Assembly (NCBI GenBank): GCA_034432155.1
Contig: DAOUCP010000071.1
Coordinates: 1-34,986 of the forward strand
Reading direction: 5' to 3'
DNA from: DAOUCP01 sp034432155
GTDB taxonomy: Bacteria > Chloroflexota > Anaerolineae > Epilineales > Epilineaceae
DNA: 34,986 nt
The translations under genes and the position numbers were made by a program. The notes under the pieces are model-generated. The model was given only the letters and a program-made list of their open reading frames with translations. It searched no databases and was not told the DNA's origin. Below, one piece after another: positions 17,212 to 26,679 of the stretch (position 1 is its first letter; each line of letters begins with the position of its first letter).

Positions 17212-18048
17212 CTAGCCGGATCGCTTCAGGCGTCCGGTCCGCTTGCCATAGCGCTCGCCGACGCGGAAGACCTCGACGCCAAGGGGAATCAGGACCAGGC
17301 CGGTAGCCAACAGACCCACAAGACTGGGTGCCAGCTGGCGAACGCCCGCGCCGTCGATGAGCGCCGCTCGGATGCCCTGCAACACGTAGGTCGCCGGGCT
17401 CAGCTGCGACAGCGTCCGCAAGGGCTCGGGCATGTCGCTCGGCAAGATGTAGACGCCGGAGATCAGGACCAACGTCGCCTGGATGACGTGCGTCATCTGG
17501 GAGCCGCGCTCGGGGTACAAGAGCGGCAGCACGGCGCCCATGATGCCGATGCCAATCAAGCTGAGGCTACCAACCAGGAGCATGATCGTCGCCGACGCGT
17601 AGTTAGCGTGGCTCACGTCCAGGTCGAAGCAGACCACGATGATGGCCAGAATGACTGCCGTGTGCACCAGGCCATAGACCACCGAGAAAAGCGTCGTGCC
17701 GACCATGTGGGTGAAACGACTGACCGGGGCCATGAAGGTGTACTCGATGGTCCCCTCCCAGCGCTCCCAGCTGATCATGTCGCTCACCGTCTCGAAAACG
17801 ACCGCTAAGTAGTGCCAGACCAGGGCACCGACGGCCAGGAATAGCACCAGCCGGTTCGTAGCCGCAGGGTCGACGGCGTGCCCACCCACGGCACCGTTCA
17901 CGCCGCGAGCGATGAGCACTACTGCCAGCGAGTTGGCAATGGTGTAGGCAAGCCACACCAGCTCCCAACCCCAGTAGCGCTTGACAAGGTTGATATTCCG
18001 TTCCACGAAGGCGTAGCTCGCCCTCAGCTCTCCCAGCGCAACCGACAT
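17212..18048 (-). CDS. ABC-2 type transporter permease
   Basis: A 278-residue permease with six hydrophobic segments and the ABC-2 membrane family pattern: a first cytoplasmic stretch (NINLVKRYWGWELVW), then helices, and late in the protein the loop YILPSDMPEPLRTLSQLSPATYVLQGIR, typical of drug and polysaccharide exporters. The ATG at 18048 (MSVALGELRASYAF) is the natural start. It works with the ATPase encoded 149 bp upstream on the same strand; the two probably form an efflux or export system. The substrate is unknown. The gap between them is somewhat long for an operon but holds no gene and no obvious terminator. Confidence 0.92.
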   Translation of the reverse strand: MSVALGELRASYAFVERNINLVKRYWGWELVWLAYTIANSLAVVLIARGVNGAVGGHAVDPAATNRLVLFLAVGALVWHYLAVVFETVSDMISWERWEGTIEYTFMAPVSRFTHMVGTTLFSVVYGLVHTAVILAIIVVCFDLDVSHANYASATIMLLVGSLSLIGIGIMGAVLPLLYPERGSQMTHVIQATLVLISGVYILPSDMPEPLRTLSQLSPATYVLQGIRAALIDGAGVRQLAPSLVGLLATGLVLIPLGVEVFRVGERYGKRTGRLKRSG

Positions 18049-18197
18049 CGTTCTCCCAACCTTTCCGGTCCGGTTCCAGGCATTGCCAACCGGCTACGAC
18101 CCTGGCCGCGCCCGCGTGGCCGCCGGCGAAGCCGGACCCATCAGCTCCCCCATCGTCCGTCCGTTACCGCGCTAGGGGCCAAGACCGCCGCGGGCCA

Positions 18198-19220
18198 TCA
18201 GTCCGCCGCTTCGGCCTCATCCGCCGCCAGCGGATGCCCGGTGAGCGACAGGAAGACCGCTTCCAGGGTCGGCGGCTCGCCGTTCGCGCCAACCCGCGCC
18301 TTCAGGCCTGTCGGGGTATCCAGAGCCACAATTCGCCCGCGGTCGATGATGGCGATCCGATCACACAGCTCGTCCGCCTCCAGCATGTCATGGGTGGTCA
18401 ACACCACCGTCACATCGTGGTCGCGACGCATTTCTCGCACGAACGCCTGCACCTCACGCTTCGAATGCGGATCGAGACCGGTGGTCGGCTCGTCCAGCAA
18501 GAGCAGCATCGGCGCCGAGAGGAAGGCGCGCGCAATGGCCACCTTCTGCTGCATGCCTCGCGACATCTCCTCCATCGGGGCGTGCATCTGCCGCTCCTCG
18601 AGGCCCAGACGCAGCAGGATAGCCACGATCCGCTCGCGCGCCTGGCGCGCGTCGACACGGTAGAGACGGGCCGCGTACAGCAGGTTCTCCATCGGCGTGA
18701 GCTTCTTGAAGAACGAAGCCTCGACCGAAACCCGGTTGATCATTCGCTTGACCTCGGCCTCCTGGCTCACCACGTCCATCCCGAAGATCCGGACGGTGCC
18801 CCGATCGGGGATGAGCAACGTCGAGAGTAGGCGAATGAGCGTGCTCTTGCCGGTGCCGTTGGGACCCAGAATGCCGAAGATCTCGCCCCGCAGAACCGTG
18901 AACGTCACATCGTCGATGGCCACCACCCGCCGAATGGCCGCCGGCGAGTGGCGTAAGCGTCGCGCCAGAGTCGGCCCGCTCGGAAATTCCTTGGTCGCGC
19001 CCACCACCTGGATGGCCCAGTCGGTCGCCGGCGGCCACGTCCGCGCACCATGCGCCACCGCGGTCGGAGCGGTCGGCAGCCCTGCACCATGTGCCGGCGC
19101 GGTCGGAGCCGTCGGCAGCTCAGCATCGGCCTGCGCACCAGCGACCACGTTCTGCCCGTGGAGGCTGCGCTGTGGGGTCTCTTCCTCGCCTGCCTTGTGT
19201 TCTTCTCGTTCCGCAACCAT
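18198..19220 (-). CDS. ABC-2 exporter ATP-binding protein with repetitive N-terminal extension
   Basis: A 340-residue ATPase subunit. The ATG at 19220 has GAGG 8 nt upstream. Motifs: Walker A GPNGTGKST near residue 120, a signature in the variant form MSRGMQQKV near 220, Walker B LLLLDEPTTGLD, and the switch histidine in VVLTTHDM. This variant signature is normal for DrrA/CcmA-like exporters. Odd feature: the first ~70 residues precede the usual start of the domain and include a 13-residue direct repeat (LPTAPTAPAHGAG / LPTAPTAVAHGAR) encoded by two 39-bp copies (19045-19083, 19084-19122). The real start might therefore lie further in, but no better Met with a ribosome site was found. It partners the permease gene downstream. 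Confidence 0.92.
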   Translation of the reverse strand: MVAEREEHKAGEEETPQRSLHGQNVVAGAQADAELPTAPTAPAHGAGLPTAPTAVAHGARTWPPATDWAIQVVGATKEFPSGPTLARRLRHSPAAIRRVVAIDDVTFTVLRGEIFGILGPNGTGKSTLIRLLSTLLIPDRGTVRIFGMDVVSQEAEVKRMINRVSVEASFFKKLTPMENLLYAARLYRVDARQARERIVAILLRLGLEERQMHAPMEEMSRGMQQKVAIARAFLSAPMLLLLDEPTTGLDPHSKREVQAFVREMRRDHDVTVVLTTHDMLEADELCDRIAIIDRGRIVALDTPTGLKARVGANGEPPTLEAVFLSLTGHPLAADEAEAAD

Positions 19221-19606
19221 CCCTGTTCCTCTCTGCGTTGCGCCCACGACGCAAGCGTGCCGGCTGGTCCTCCCGGACTGCACCGGCGCCGCAAAAGTGG
19301 CCCAAGATGCCAAACGCGCCGGGGTTGGTGGCCCACGGCGCGTCGAAGGAATGCGAAGCGCGGAAACGAAAAGACCGCGGGCGCCCCCGCCGGCACACCC
19401 ACGGTCGAATCGTTCTACCCTAGCTCAGTGGCTCACCTTCCCGCCACGCCAACGCCCGACCGAACGCACACCGGCGTTCGTCAGCCACAAGAAGAGATCC
19501 CCACCCATCGGCACTATCCACTCCAGACATGATTACTACCACAGAATTGGTCCGCAGCGAAAACCAGGCGACGGCGCGCCGGCGCCTTGGCCCGGGGGAG
19601 ATCGTC
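19221..19606. other. Intergenic region, no gene seen
   Basis: Between two minus-strand genes. Open frames on both strands here have no protein-like sequence. A GC-rich imperfect hairpin (ccaggcg...cgccttgg, 19562-19589) lies just downstream of the secreted protein's stop and may terminate it. A stretch at about 19420 resembles the D-arm of a tRNA (tagctcagtggc) but no cloverleaf can be completed. Confidence 0.5.
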
Positions 19607-21670
19607 TCAGCGATAGGCATGCGGCAAGTAGGTGGCGAACTCCAGCCCCGCGGCGGTGGGCCGCGGGGTCGCCGTGGGCGGCGGCAGGGTGGCCTGGGGC
19701 GTCCGGGTGGCAGTCGGCAGCGGAGCCGTGGGAGCGGCGATCACGCCACCCTTCGCCGCCCGAAGCGGCCACGCCAGCGTGGTGTCGATGATCTCGGCCC
19801 CTGGCGGCGTCTCGATGTCGCCGCACGCCACGTCGCGCGGCGGCCGACCCGGCCTGCCAGCGGACTGGATGACCACCGAGTAGGGTTGGGCAGTCAGGTC
19901 CTGGATCGACAACCGCCGCACCAGCGTGGTGGACTTGCCGTCGGCCGCAGGATCGGTGAGCGGATAGGCCGAAGTTTGTTTGCCGCCGCAAGCGCCGCTC
20001 ATGATGGCCGCCGTGTAGCGCGCCCCCGGCCAGGTACCCCGGATCTCCAAGTACACCTGAACATCACTGCCCTTCTCGAAGAATCGCGCGATGCCGCCGA
20101 CGTGGCTCTCCCCGATCGCCCGCAGATAGGCGACGGTCATGATGGTGGCTGGCTTGCCGCGGTCGTCGCGCTCGTCGCTCACCAGGGCGGCGAAGGGTGC
20201 ACTGCCGCGCACCACCGCCCTGCCGATGCCGGCCGGCAGAGCCTCCAGCTCGGCCACCGCCAGTCGCTCCAGGCCTCCGGGCGGCACAACCGTCGCAAGC
20301 AGGCCGACAGCCACGTTGCGCTCGTCGAACACGTCGACGCGCACGGCCAAGGGATCAGCCGCAGGGTTCTGCACCCACAGCGCGGTCGACTGGTAGTCCG
20401 TCATCTTGCGCAGCGCGGTGACATGCCACTCGCCGCCCAGATCCTCTGGGCCGAAGGCGTTGTACGCGCTGACGCGGTCCACCCGCCCGCCCAGCAGTCG
20501 CTCATCCTGAACTACGGCGAGGATGGGCTGGGAGGACTCGATCACCGCCGAGCCCAGGAAGCCAGTATCCGGGTCGTCACCCGCAGGCGGTTGACGGGCT
20601 TCCTGCGAGCCCCGACCGCGGTCGGCTAGGTCCAGGAAGACGGCGCCGCGGGGGGCGATGGAGAACCGATCCACGTAGACAACACCCGCTGCTCGCGGCC
20701 CCAATTCCGCTGCCGTGTATTCAATCCGCACCTGCGCAGTCTTCTGGCTGGCATTGGCGATGGCGATCAACGAGCCGCCTCTGTAGTTGCGGCGAACGAG
20801 CGGCAGGAGCTGCACCGTAGCGGCAGCGGCCAGCGGCCGGCCCACGTAGGCACTGGAACCTTGCGCTTCCATCTCGTCGCCGTAAGCCATTACGGCGATC
20901 GGCCTGGCCGCACGGAACCACAGGTGGCCAAGCCAGCCATTCGTGGGCGCATTCACCCCCACGACCTCTGGGCCAAAGACCATGGCGGCGTGGGCGGTGT
21001 CCCAGTAACAGGTCTCCCCGGCCTCGGCAGTACAAGTCGTCTCGGACAGCATCCCACCATCCGACCGATCGAAAAGCTGCAAGCTGATGGCATTCCCCGC
21101 CGGCCCCGGGTCCGCGTTCTGCGCGTAAAGGATGGTGGTGTGCGAGTACACGGCGCGCGCCACCAGGGGCAAGAGGAACTCGGTCCTGGCCGGTACCGCC
21201 TCGTAGGCCACCGCGGCGCCGGAGGGCCAGCGTACCCCTGCCCAGGCGGCCAGGGGCTGACTGCTGCCCAGCTGACCGGAGTAGAAGCCGCCCGTCACCG
21301 AGCCGTAGTCGGCCAGGCTGAAACGGCCGCCCTGTCCGGCTGGCAACGAGGAGCGCAAGCGGGCCGGTTCCACCCCCGACTTGGGGGAGAGGCTGAGAAC
21401 GACCTCGGCCTCTGCCGACCCCAGGTTCTGCACGTCGACAGCGCTGGTGCCGAGGCTCTCTTGGCCCAGGACCACCATCCCCGATGCGCTGGAGCGAAGC
21501 TCGGCTTGCAGATCCGGGAAGCACAGCTCGTCCGTGGCCTGGGAGACGGCACTCGGCTCGAGGGCGAGGGCGAGCAGGACGGCCGGAGAGAGCACCGCCA
21601 TTCCGGCCAACAGGGCGGCAACCGACAGGGCCGGAAGTCTGGCAGAAGCCTGGCGAACAGTGAAACGCAT
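19607..21670 (-). CDS. Secreted repeat-domain protein with Thr/Pro linker and YLP tail (paralogue of 415-2532)
   Basis: A 687-residue exported protein of unknown function. The ATG at 21670 is chosen for a perfect AAGGAGG 5 nt upstream and a clear signal peptide (MRFTVRQASARLPALSVAALLAG). The body consists of repeated beta modules with phrases that parallel the protein at 415-2532: FLLPLVARAVYSHTTILYAQN, NGWLGHLWFRAARPIAVMAY and VQLLPLVRRNYRGGSLIAIAN. An Ig-like module of ~100 residues and a Thr/Pro linker (TPTRTPQATLPPPTATPRPT) follow, and the protein ends in FATYLPHAYR. Module order differs slightly: here the linker comes after the Ig-like module. It is divergent from the kelch-like gene at 21930. 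A surface or structural role is likely; no enzyme motif is visible. Confidence 0.85.
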   Translation of the reverse strand: MRFTVRQASARLPALSVAALLAGMAVLSPAVLLALALEPSAVSQATDELCFPDLQAELRSSASGMVVLGQESLGTSAVDVQNLGSAEAEVVLSLSPKSGVEPARLRSSLPAGQGGRFSLADYGSVTGGFYSGQLGSSQPLAAWAGVRWPSGAAVAYEAVPARTEFLLPLVARAVYSHTTILYAQNADPGPAGNAISLQLFDRSDGGMLSETTCTAEAGETCYWDTAHAAMVFGPEVVGVNAPTNGWLGHLWFRAARPIAVMAYGDEMEAQGSSAYVGRPLAAAATVQLLPLVRRNYRGGSLIAIANASQKTAQVRIEYTAAELGPRAAGVVYVDRFSIAPRGAVFLDLADRGRGSQEARQPPAGDDPDTGFLGSAVIESSQPILAVVQDERLLGGRVDRVSAYNAFGPEDLGGEWHVTALRKMTDYQSTALWVQNPAADPLAVRVDVFDERNVAVGLLATVVPPGGLERLAVAELEALPAGIGRAVVRGSAPFAALVSDERDDRGKPATIMTVAYLRAIGESHVGGIARFFEKGSDVQVYLEIRGTWPGARYTAAIMSGACGGKQTSAYPLTDPAADGKSTTLVRRLSIQDLTAQPYSVVIQSAGRPGRPPRDVACGDIETPPGAEIIDTTLAWPLRAAKGGVIAAPTAPLPTATRTPQATLPPPTATPRPTAAGLEFATYLPHAYR

Positions 21671-21863
21671 CGCGCCTCCTTGCTGGACTGCGGGTCGGCG
21701 GTCGTTCGCCACGGCCGGCTCGCGCGCGGCAGGGCTTGCCCTCCTTAGAAGGACGTCATGGAGCCGGCGTAGGCCGACCGCGGTCATTGTCGAAGAACGT
21801 CGTGGGGCGCCGCCAGGTTAGGCTGGCGCCAATCGGTGCCGAGCCCGACCGCCGCCGGTCGCC

Positions 21864-21892
21864 TTGACCGACGAGGCTGGGCGTCACACAAT
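21864..21892 (+). promoter_or_regulatory. Sigma-70-like promoter of the kelch-like gene
   Basis: TTGACC at 21864-21869, a 17-bp spacer, and CACAAT at 21887-21892. Transcription would begin near 21899, giving a leader of about 30 nt before the ATG at 21930, with the ribosome site GAGGAGG in between. Confidence 0.5.
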
Positions 21893-21929
21893 GTGGGGTG
21901 GCAGCTTGTATCACGAGGAGGCTCATGCC

Positions 21930-23378
21930 ATGTCTCTACGCCACCGCTTTACCGTGTACGGCACTCTCGGCGGCCTGCTGCTTGTCTTGGGCGGCATCAC
22001 GGTCGCCAATCCACCCCGAGCCGTCGGTCGGGAGGCCCAGACCGCGGGCTGCGCCTGGCAGAACATCGGCCGGGCGTCAGAAGAGACCTTCCACGTCGCC
22101 TATGCCCTCGACACCGACGCCCGCCAGTTCTACGTGTACGGCGGCATGGACAAGGAGTTCCAGGCCAAGAGCAACTTCGAGGTCTATGACCTGACGGGCG
22201 CTGGCTCGGCGGCCTCGGGCAGCCGCCTCACCGTGCCCGGAGCGCCCGACATGGCCGGCGCGGCAGGCGCCTACCGGGCGAAGGGAGCTGGCAGCGACGC
22301 ATCGGCGGTCTACTTCTTTGGTGGCTTGCCCGATCCGTTGCGTGGCCAGGCCACGAACCAGGTCCAGCGCTACCTCCCGAAGACCCGCTCCTGGGAGCGG
22401 ACTACACCTGGCAACGCCACGGCCTTCGCGCCGCGCGCCTTTGCCGCGGCGGCCTACGATCCGCTGCACGACGTCATCTGGGTCACCGGCGGTGTGGCGA
22501 ATTGCTCCTTCTCCGACGTCGCGCCGCCCAACAGTAAGACGTGTCAGGCCCGCGCCATCAGCACTGCCTACTTGAGCTTCGACCCGACGAGCGGCAACCC
22601 GTCCTGGCAGCTGCTCTCCGGCGGCGACCTCTCCGTCTTCGGCCACACGGTGGTTTTCGATCCGGCCGGCAAGCGTCTGCTCTTGTTTGGCGGCACGAAC
22701 GACATCAAGACGGCGAGTGGGACTGTCCGCGCCCTGGACTTGTCGGATGCTGACCCGGCCAAGGCCAGCTGGTCGACCCTCAGCACCTCGGGTACCGCTC
22801 CCGCACTGTACTTCCACGTGGCGTCCCTGGACACCATGGCGAACCGGATGATCGTCTACGGAGGTGTCAAGCGCGACTTCTTGCAGACGAGCGAACAGGT
22901 GAACAGTGGTATCACGCAGGCTCTCGATCTGGCCACCCGTCCGCCGTCGTGGCTGAACCTCCGGCCGTCGGGCACGCCGGGCGATCGCGTGGGAGCCGCC
23001 ATGGTGTATGAAGCGGGTCGGCAGGCACACATCCTGACGGTCGGTCGGCAGAAGATGGCCTACCGCTCCGCGACCTCACCCACGCCGCCGCGGCCCAACC
23101 CGAGCCTGCAATCCACCGTGTGGGGGCTCACCTGCGGTGCGCCAGCGCCCAGGGATACGCTCACGCCTACGCCGACGGTCACTGCCACTCGGACTCCGAC
23201 GCTCCTGATCACCCAGACGCTCGAAAGGCCGACCGCGACGGCAACGCTCGCGTTGCCCACCGTCACGCCGACGGCCACGGCCACCGAGCGACCGAGCGAG
23301 ACACCCACGCCGGAGCCTACGGCCACCGAAACACCTCCGGCGCCAACCATCTACCTGCCGATCGCTCACCGCCACTAG
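21930..23378 (+). CDS. Secreted kelch-like beta-propeller protein with Thr/Pro stalk and YLP tail
   Basis: A 482-residue exported protein. The ATG at 21930 (MSLRHRFTVYG) has GAGGAGG 8 nt upstream and is followed by a hydrophobic signal segment (TLGGLLLVLGGITVA). Residues about 55-380 carry kelch-type blades: FYVYGGMD, VYFFGGLPD, IWVTGGVAN, LLLFGGTND and MIVYGGVKR are spaced about 50-70 residues apart, each followed by a Trp-containing strand. This suggests a five- to seven-bladed propeller for binding glycans or proteins outside the cell. A Thr/Pro-rich stalk (about 405-470) leads to the C-terminal IYLPIAHRH. It is followed after only 11 bp by the regulator gene at 23390, so the two may be co-transcribed, although their functions look unrelated. 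Confidence 0.87.
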   Translation: MSLRHRFTVYGTLGGLLLVLGGITVANPPRAVGREAQTAGCAWQNIGRASEETFHVAYALDTDARQFYVYGGMDKEFQAKSNFEVYDLTGAGSAASGSRLTVPGAPDMAGAAGAYRAKGAGSDASAVYFFGGLPDPLRGQATNQVQRYLPKTRSWERTTPGNATAFAPRAFAAAAYDPLHDVIWVTGGVANCSFSDVAPPNSKTCQARAISTAYLSFDPTSGNPSWQLLSGGDLSVFGHTVVFDPAGKRLLLFGGTNDIKTASGTVRALDLSDADPAKASWSTLSTSGTAPALYFHVASLDTMANRMIVYGGVKRDFLQTSEQVNSGITQALDLATRPPSWLNLRPSGTPGDRVGAAMVYEAGRQAHILTVGRQKMAYRSATSPTPPRPNPSLQSTVWGLTCGAPAPRDTLTPTPTVTATRTPTLLITQTLERPTATATLALPTVTPTATATERPSETPTPEPTATETPPAPTIYLPIAHRH

Positions 23379-23389
23379 CTGTCGTCCCG

Positions 23390-24436
23390 GTGACGGGCAG
23401 CGCGGCGGACATTGCCGTCGGCCTGAACGCGGTCATCATCGCCGTGACCCGCGAGGTGCCGCGGTTCCTTACGGTGCCGTGGCACGACGCGTTGCCTGTC
23501 GCCCCGCAGGTGCTCCCGGACTGGGTGGGGATCGAGGGGGCCGAGGTACTGCCTTACGGCCCGCTCGATCCCCGCCGGGACAAGCGCCTGGAGGCGGCGC
23601 TTCGCCGCTGGGTCAAGGAGCAGACGGGGCTCGATCTCGGCTACGTCGAGCAGCTTTACACCTTTGGCGATCTGCACCGCGATCCGGCGGACCTGCACGG
23701 CGGGCCGCGGGCGGTGTCCGTCGCCTACCTGGCGCTGGTTCGCCAGAGCCGGGTCAGCGAGCCGCTGCGATCCGAATGGCGCGACGTGTACGAGTGCTTC
23801 CCTTGGGAAGACTGGCGCAGCGGCAAGCCGCCGGTGATTGACGAGTGTCTGGCGCCGCTCCTCACACACTGGACGAGGAGCGCAGCCACCGAGGTGTTGG
23901 CGTCCAGCCGCCGGGAACGGTTGGAGATCGCCTTCGGGCTGGGCCGCGCCGGCTGGGACGGCGAAAGGGTGCTAGAACGGTACGAGCTGTTGTACGAAGC
24001 CGGCCTGGTGGCCGAACGCTGGCGTGACTTTGCGCACCTGGTCGCCGGAGGTCTCGGCGAGGCCGAGCCGCCGCCCCGACTTCCCGCCAGCTACACTACC
24101 CCTCGCACCGGCCGCTGTCTGGGGCTCGATCATCGGCGTATCGTAGCCACCGCCCTCGGCCGCATGCGGGCCAAGCTCAAGTACCGTCCGCTGGTCTTCG
24201 AGCTCCTGCCGCCGACCTTCACCCTCTTACAGCTGCAGCGCGTCGTCGAGTCATTGGCCGGCGTGCGCCTCCACAAGAGCAACTTCCGCCGCCTCGTAGA
24301 GCACGGCGGTCTCGTGGAGCGCACCGGTGAGCGTTACCACCGCACCGGCGGCCGACCAGCAGAGCTGTTCCGCTTCCGGCATGAGGTGCTGCGGGAACGC
24401 AACGCGCCAGGCGTCGGCCTGCCCGGACTGCCGTAG
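23390..24436 (+). CDS. NrtR/COG4111-like regulator: degenerate NUDIX domain plus winged helix
   Basis: A 348-residue cytoplasmic protein. An N-terminal NUDIX fold (residues about 5-140) and a C-terminal winged helix (about 285-335, KSNFRRLVEHGGLVERTGERY then GRPAELFRFR) match the architecture of NrtR, a repressor of NAD metabolism genes that binds ADP-ribose, and the longer COG4111 relatives. The NUDIX box (57-83) reads ...RRWVKEQTG where active enzymes have REuxEExxG, so one catalytic Glu is Lys and another is Arg; it is probably a sensor without hydrolase activity. GTG at 23390 is the first start after the upstream stop, with no clear ribosome site, so coupling to the kelch-like gene is possible. 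No NAD gene lies nearby. The middle region (150-280) is not in classical NrtR. Confidence 0.8.
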   Translation: MTGSAADIAVGLNAVIIAVTREVPRFLTVPWHDALPVAPQVLPDWVGIEGAEVLPYGPLDPRRDKRLEAALRRWVKEQTGLDLGYVEQLYTFGDLHRDPADLHGGPRAVSVAYLALVRQSRVSEPLRSEWRDVYECFPWEDWRSGKPPVIDECLAPLLTHWTRSAATEVLASSRRERLEIAFGLGRAGWDGERVLERYELLYEAGLVAERWRDFAHLVAGGLGEAEPPPRLPASYTTPRTGRCLGLDHRRIVATALGRMRAKLKYRPLVFELLPPTFTLLQLQRVVESLAGVRLHKSNFRRLVEHGGLVERTGERYHRTGGRPAELFRFRHEVLRERNAPGVGLPGLP

Positions 24437-24830
24437 GGCGAAGCGCTGATGGCCAGCCGCAGGTCCGAGCCTGTCGCCGCATACGCGGGGCTCCCCGATG
24501 GCGATGTCAAACCACAGTGCACCGTTGCTGCCGCTGTTGGGCCGGGGGAAGCCTTCACCCCACAAGCTTGAGGTCACAACGTTCCCCCGCGGCACAATGG
24601 CAAGGCCACCCTGCCCGTTCTCCTCGGCAACGAGGACGAGTTCGTCGTGCGAGACAACGGCCGCTAGATCAGCGTGCCGACCGACTGCCGCTCAGCGCCG
24701 TAAGGAGAACAGCGGCAACGATGACGCGACGCCCCAGGCGGGAAACCGCGGGGGCCCATGACACTCCTGGCAGTGCCTTCCGTCAACCGCCTCCCAAGCG
24801 CTGGATCGAGGCTCCCGACCGCGCCCCAGA
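24437..24830. other. Non-coding or decayed stretch
   Basis: No intact gene. On the minus strand, two neighbouring frames look protein-like: a hydrophobic, signal-like segment (RVIVAAVLLTALSG, about 24725-24684) and then, in another frame, DLAAVVSHDELVLVAEENGQ and FPRPNSGSNGALWFDIAIG (about 24670-24490). This may be a remnant of a small exported protein, but no plausible end can be found because the frame then runs antisense to the regulator gene. Confidence 0.3.
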
Positions 24831-26320
24831 CTACCGCCCTGCCCGCAGTCCACTCGCGACTCCGCGGTTCCTGCAGTTGCGTCCGTGAGGCGGCGCGGAA
24901 AGGCAGGCGGCGACGGCGTCCAGAGCGACGGCGTTCGCCGTATCCTCGCCATCGCCGCCCAGGAAGGTGCTCCAGACCGCGTTGCCCTGGCCGTCGAGAT
25001 GGACCGCGAAGGCATCGGTCTCGCCGGCGCGGGGCCGGAGCGGCTCGCCCCAGGTGGAGCGGCTGGTGCCAACGACGAAGAGGCCGCCTTCCGGGGCAAC
25101 GGCGAGTCCATGCGCGGCATCGAAGGCCGATCCGCCGAGGAAGGTGTGCCAGCGAAGGCTACCGTCCGGCGCCAGGCAGGCCACGTAGCCGTAGCCAGCA
25201 CCGCCAAACCGGCGGCGGGGAGTGCCCCACGCCTGGGTGCTGCCCCCGGCGACGTAGATGTTGCCGGCGCTGTCGAGCGCGACGGCCTGGGCCAGGTGTT
25301 GCCCGCCCGCGCCCAAGAAGGTGTGCCAGGCAAGCTCACCATCCTCGTTCAGGGCAACCACGACGGCGGCGGCCTGCGCGGCGCCGGAGAACGACCGCCG
25401 CGGCGTGCCCCACGACTGTTGCGAGCGACCCACCAGGATGATCTGCTGCTGCGCGGTGACCGCCAGAGCTCCCGCCGCGTCCGAAGCAGGCGTACCCAGG
25501 AACGTATTCCAACGCAGCTCTGCGTTTGGGCTCAGCCGGGCAACGAAGATATGGGAATCGCCGCTGAATGGCCGCAAGGGGCTTCCCCAGCTCTCCGAAC
25601 TTCCCCTGCCAGATAGAGATCACCCTGCTGATCCGTGGCCAGTGCGGACGGAACTCCTTGTCCGGCAGCGCGGGTCCACCGTAGCGCCCCCTCAGGGCTG
25701 AGCCGGGCAAGGTGCGCGCCCCCATCTTGGGCGTTGGCGCTGGGCCGGAGCGGATTGGACCGCCACGCCTGGGTGCTAAGCCCGGCAACGTATGGGTCAC
25801 CGTCGGACGCGAGGGCAAGGCCGGTCGCCCACTCGGCGTCGCGCCCGCCCAGGAATGTGTGCCACACCAGCTCGCCGTTGGGCGCCAGCTTGGCGACGAG
25901 CATGTCGCACCTGGCGGCGAATGGGCGGATCGGTGTTCCCAGCTGCGGATCATGGCAAAACATACCGGCCACGTATGCATTTCCCTGGCCGTCGGTGACA
26001 ACGCTGCCGGTCTGGTCCTCCGAGCTGGCGCCGAAGAAGCCGTTCCAAGCGAGTGTTGGCGGAGCGATGTCAAGCGAAGCTGCCGATAGCTGCCTAAGGC
26101 CAGGATGCAGCGTGGCCGCGGTTTCCGCCGCCGTCCCGCAGCCAACGGCCGAGAAACCTCCGGCAGCTGCGGGGCGACTAGCCGTGGCCGCGCTTGCGGC
26201 TGCCGCTCCCGACCATGCTGGGCGAACGCCGGTCCCCGGCGTCGACCACACGGGCGCAAAGTCGGCGCTCGTGACCGCCGAGAGAACCAGGATTCGCCAC
26301 AGACGGACGGAAGCCTTCAT
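24831..26320 (-). pseudogene. Secreted SBBP-type seven-bladed beta-propeller gene with a frameshift
   Basis: The ATG at 26320 has GGGAGG 8 nt upstream and a signal-like start (MKASVRLWRILVLSAV). SBBP-type blades recur with the core WHTFLGG, then DGQGNAYVAG, then WGxPxRPF. Seven blade starts can be counted (AWNGFFG, VWHTFLGG, RWTRAAG, RWNTFLG, AWHTFLG, RWHTFLGG, VWSTFLGG), as in a closed propeller. Frame changes near 25605: upstream reads DLYLAGEVRR, downstream reads SSESWGSPLRPFSGD. Adding one G to a GGGG run gives DLYLAGGSSESWGSPLRPF, a perfect blade. The last blade is incomplete and the tail is not propeller-like, so the end at 24831 is tentative. It could be a real pseudogene or a sequencing error. 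Its role would be extracellular binding. Confidence 0.85.
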
Positions 26321-26679
26321 CGCCATCGCCTCCCTCTGCCCCACCATTCCGCGCACCGTGGCCCCGCATGCGTCACCCGAGCCGGCGTGCGGGGTGAGGC
26401 CACCGCCTGCCGGACGGAGCGAGTATGGCCCATCGCCCCCTATTGCGTTGCCCCCTAGCACGGGTGGTGCCCGAGCCTGGCGCAGAGCGCCGCGAGAAGG
26501 CCGGTGCTCGCTGGCCAAGCGCACCAGCGCCAAGAGGAGCTGGCAAAGGCCGCACTTGGGTCAAGGAGCGCACGCGCCGCCTCCGTGCCGAGCGATGCCG
26601 CCGTTTGTCGACGGGCCGCCGCCGCCGGCCTTGGACGAAGCGGAGTCCATGAGCGGGGTAGGCAGTTCGTGAGCCGCGA
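26321..26679. other. Intergenic region between the propeller gene and a broken nuclease gene
   Basis: No gene or convincing promoter is seen. It lies between divergent units and should hold the propeller gene's promoter. Fragments of the broken gene to the right might begin here (for example a reading SREWREFVAGAALP near 26671), but I cannot connect them to it. Confidence 0.4.

Noticed and set aside
19410..19500. tRNA-like string tagctcagtggc
   Set aside because: No acceptor, anticodon or T arm can be paired around it.
24760..24790. Cytochrome c-type CxxCH motif on the minus strand
   Set aside because: Isolated in a frame with no protein-like sequence around it.
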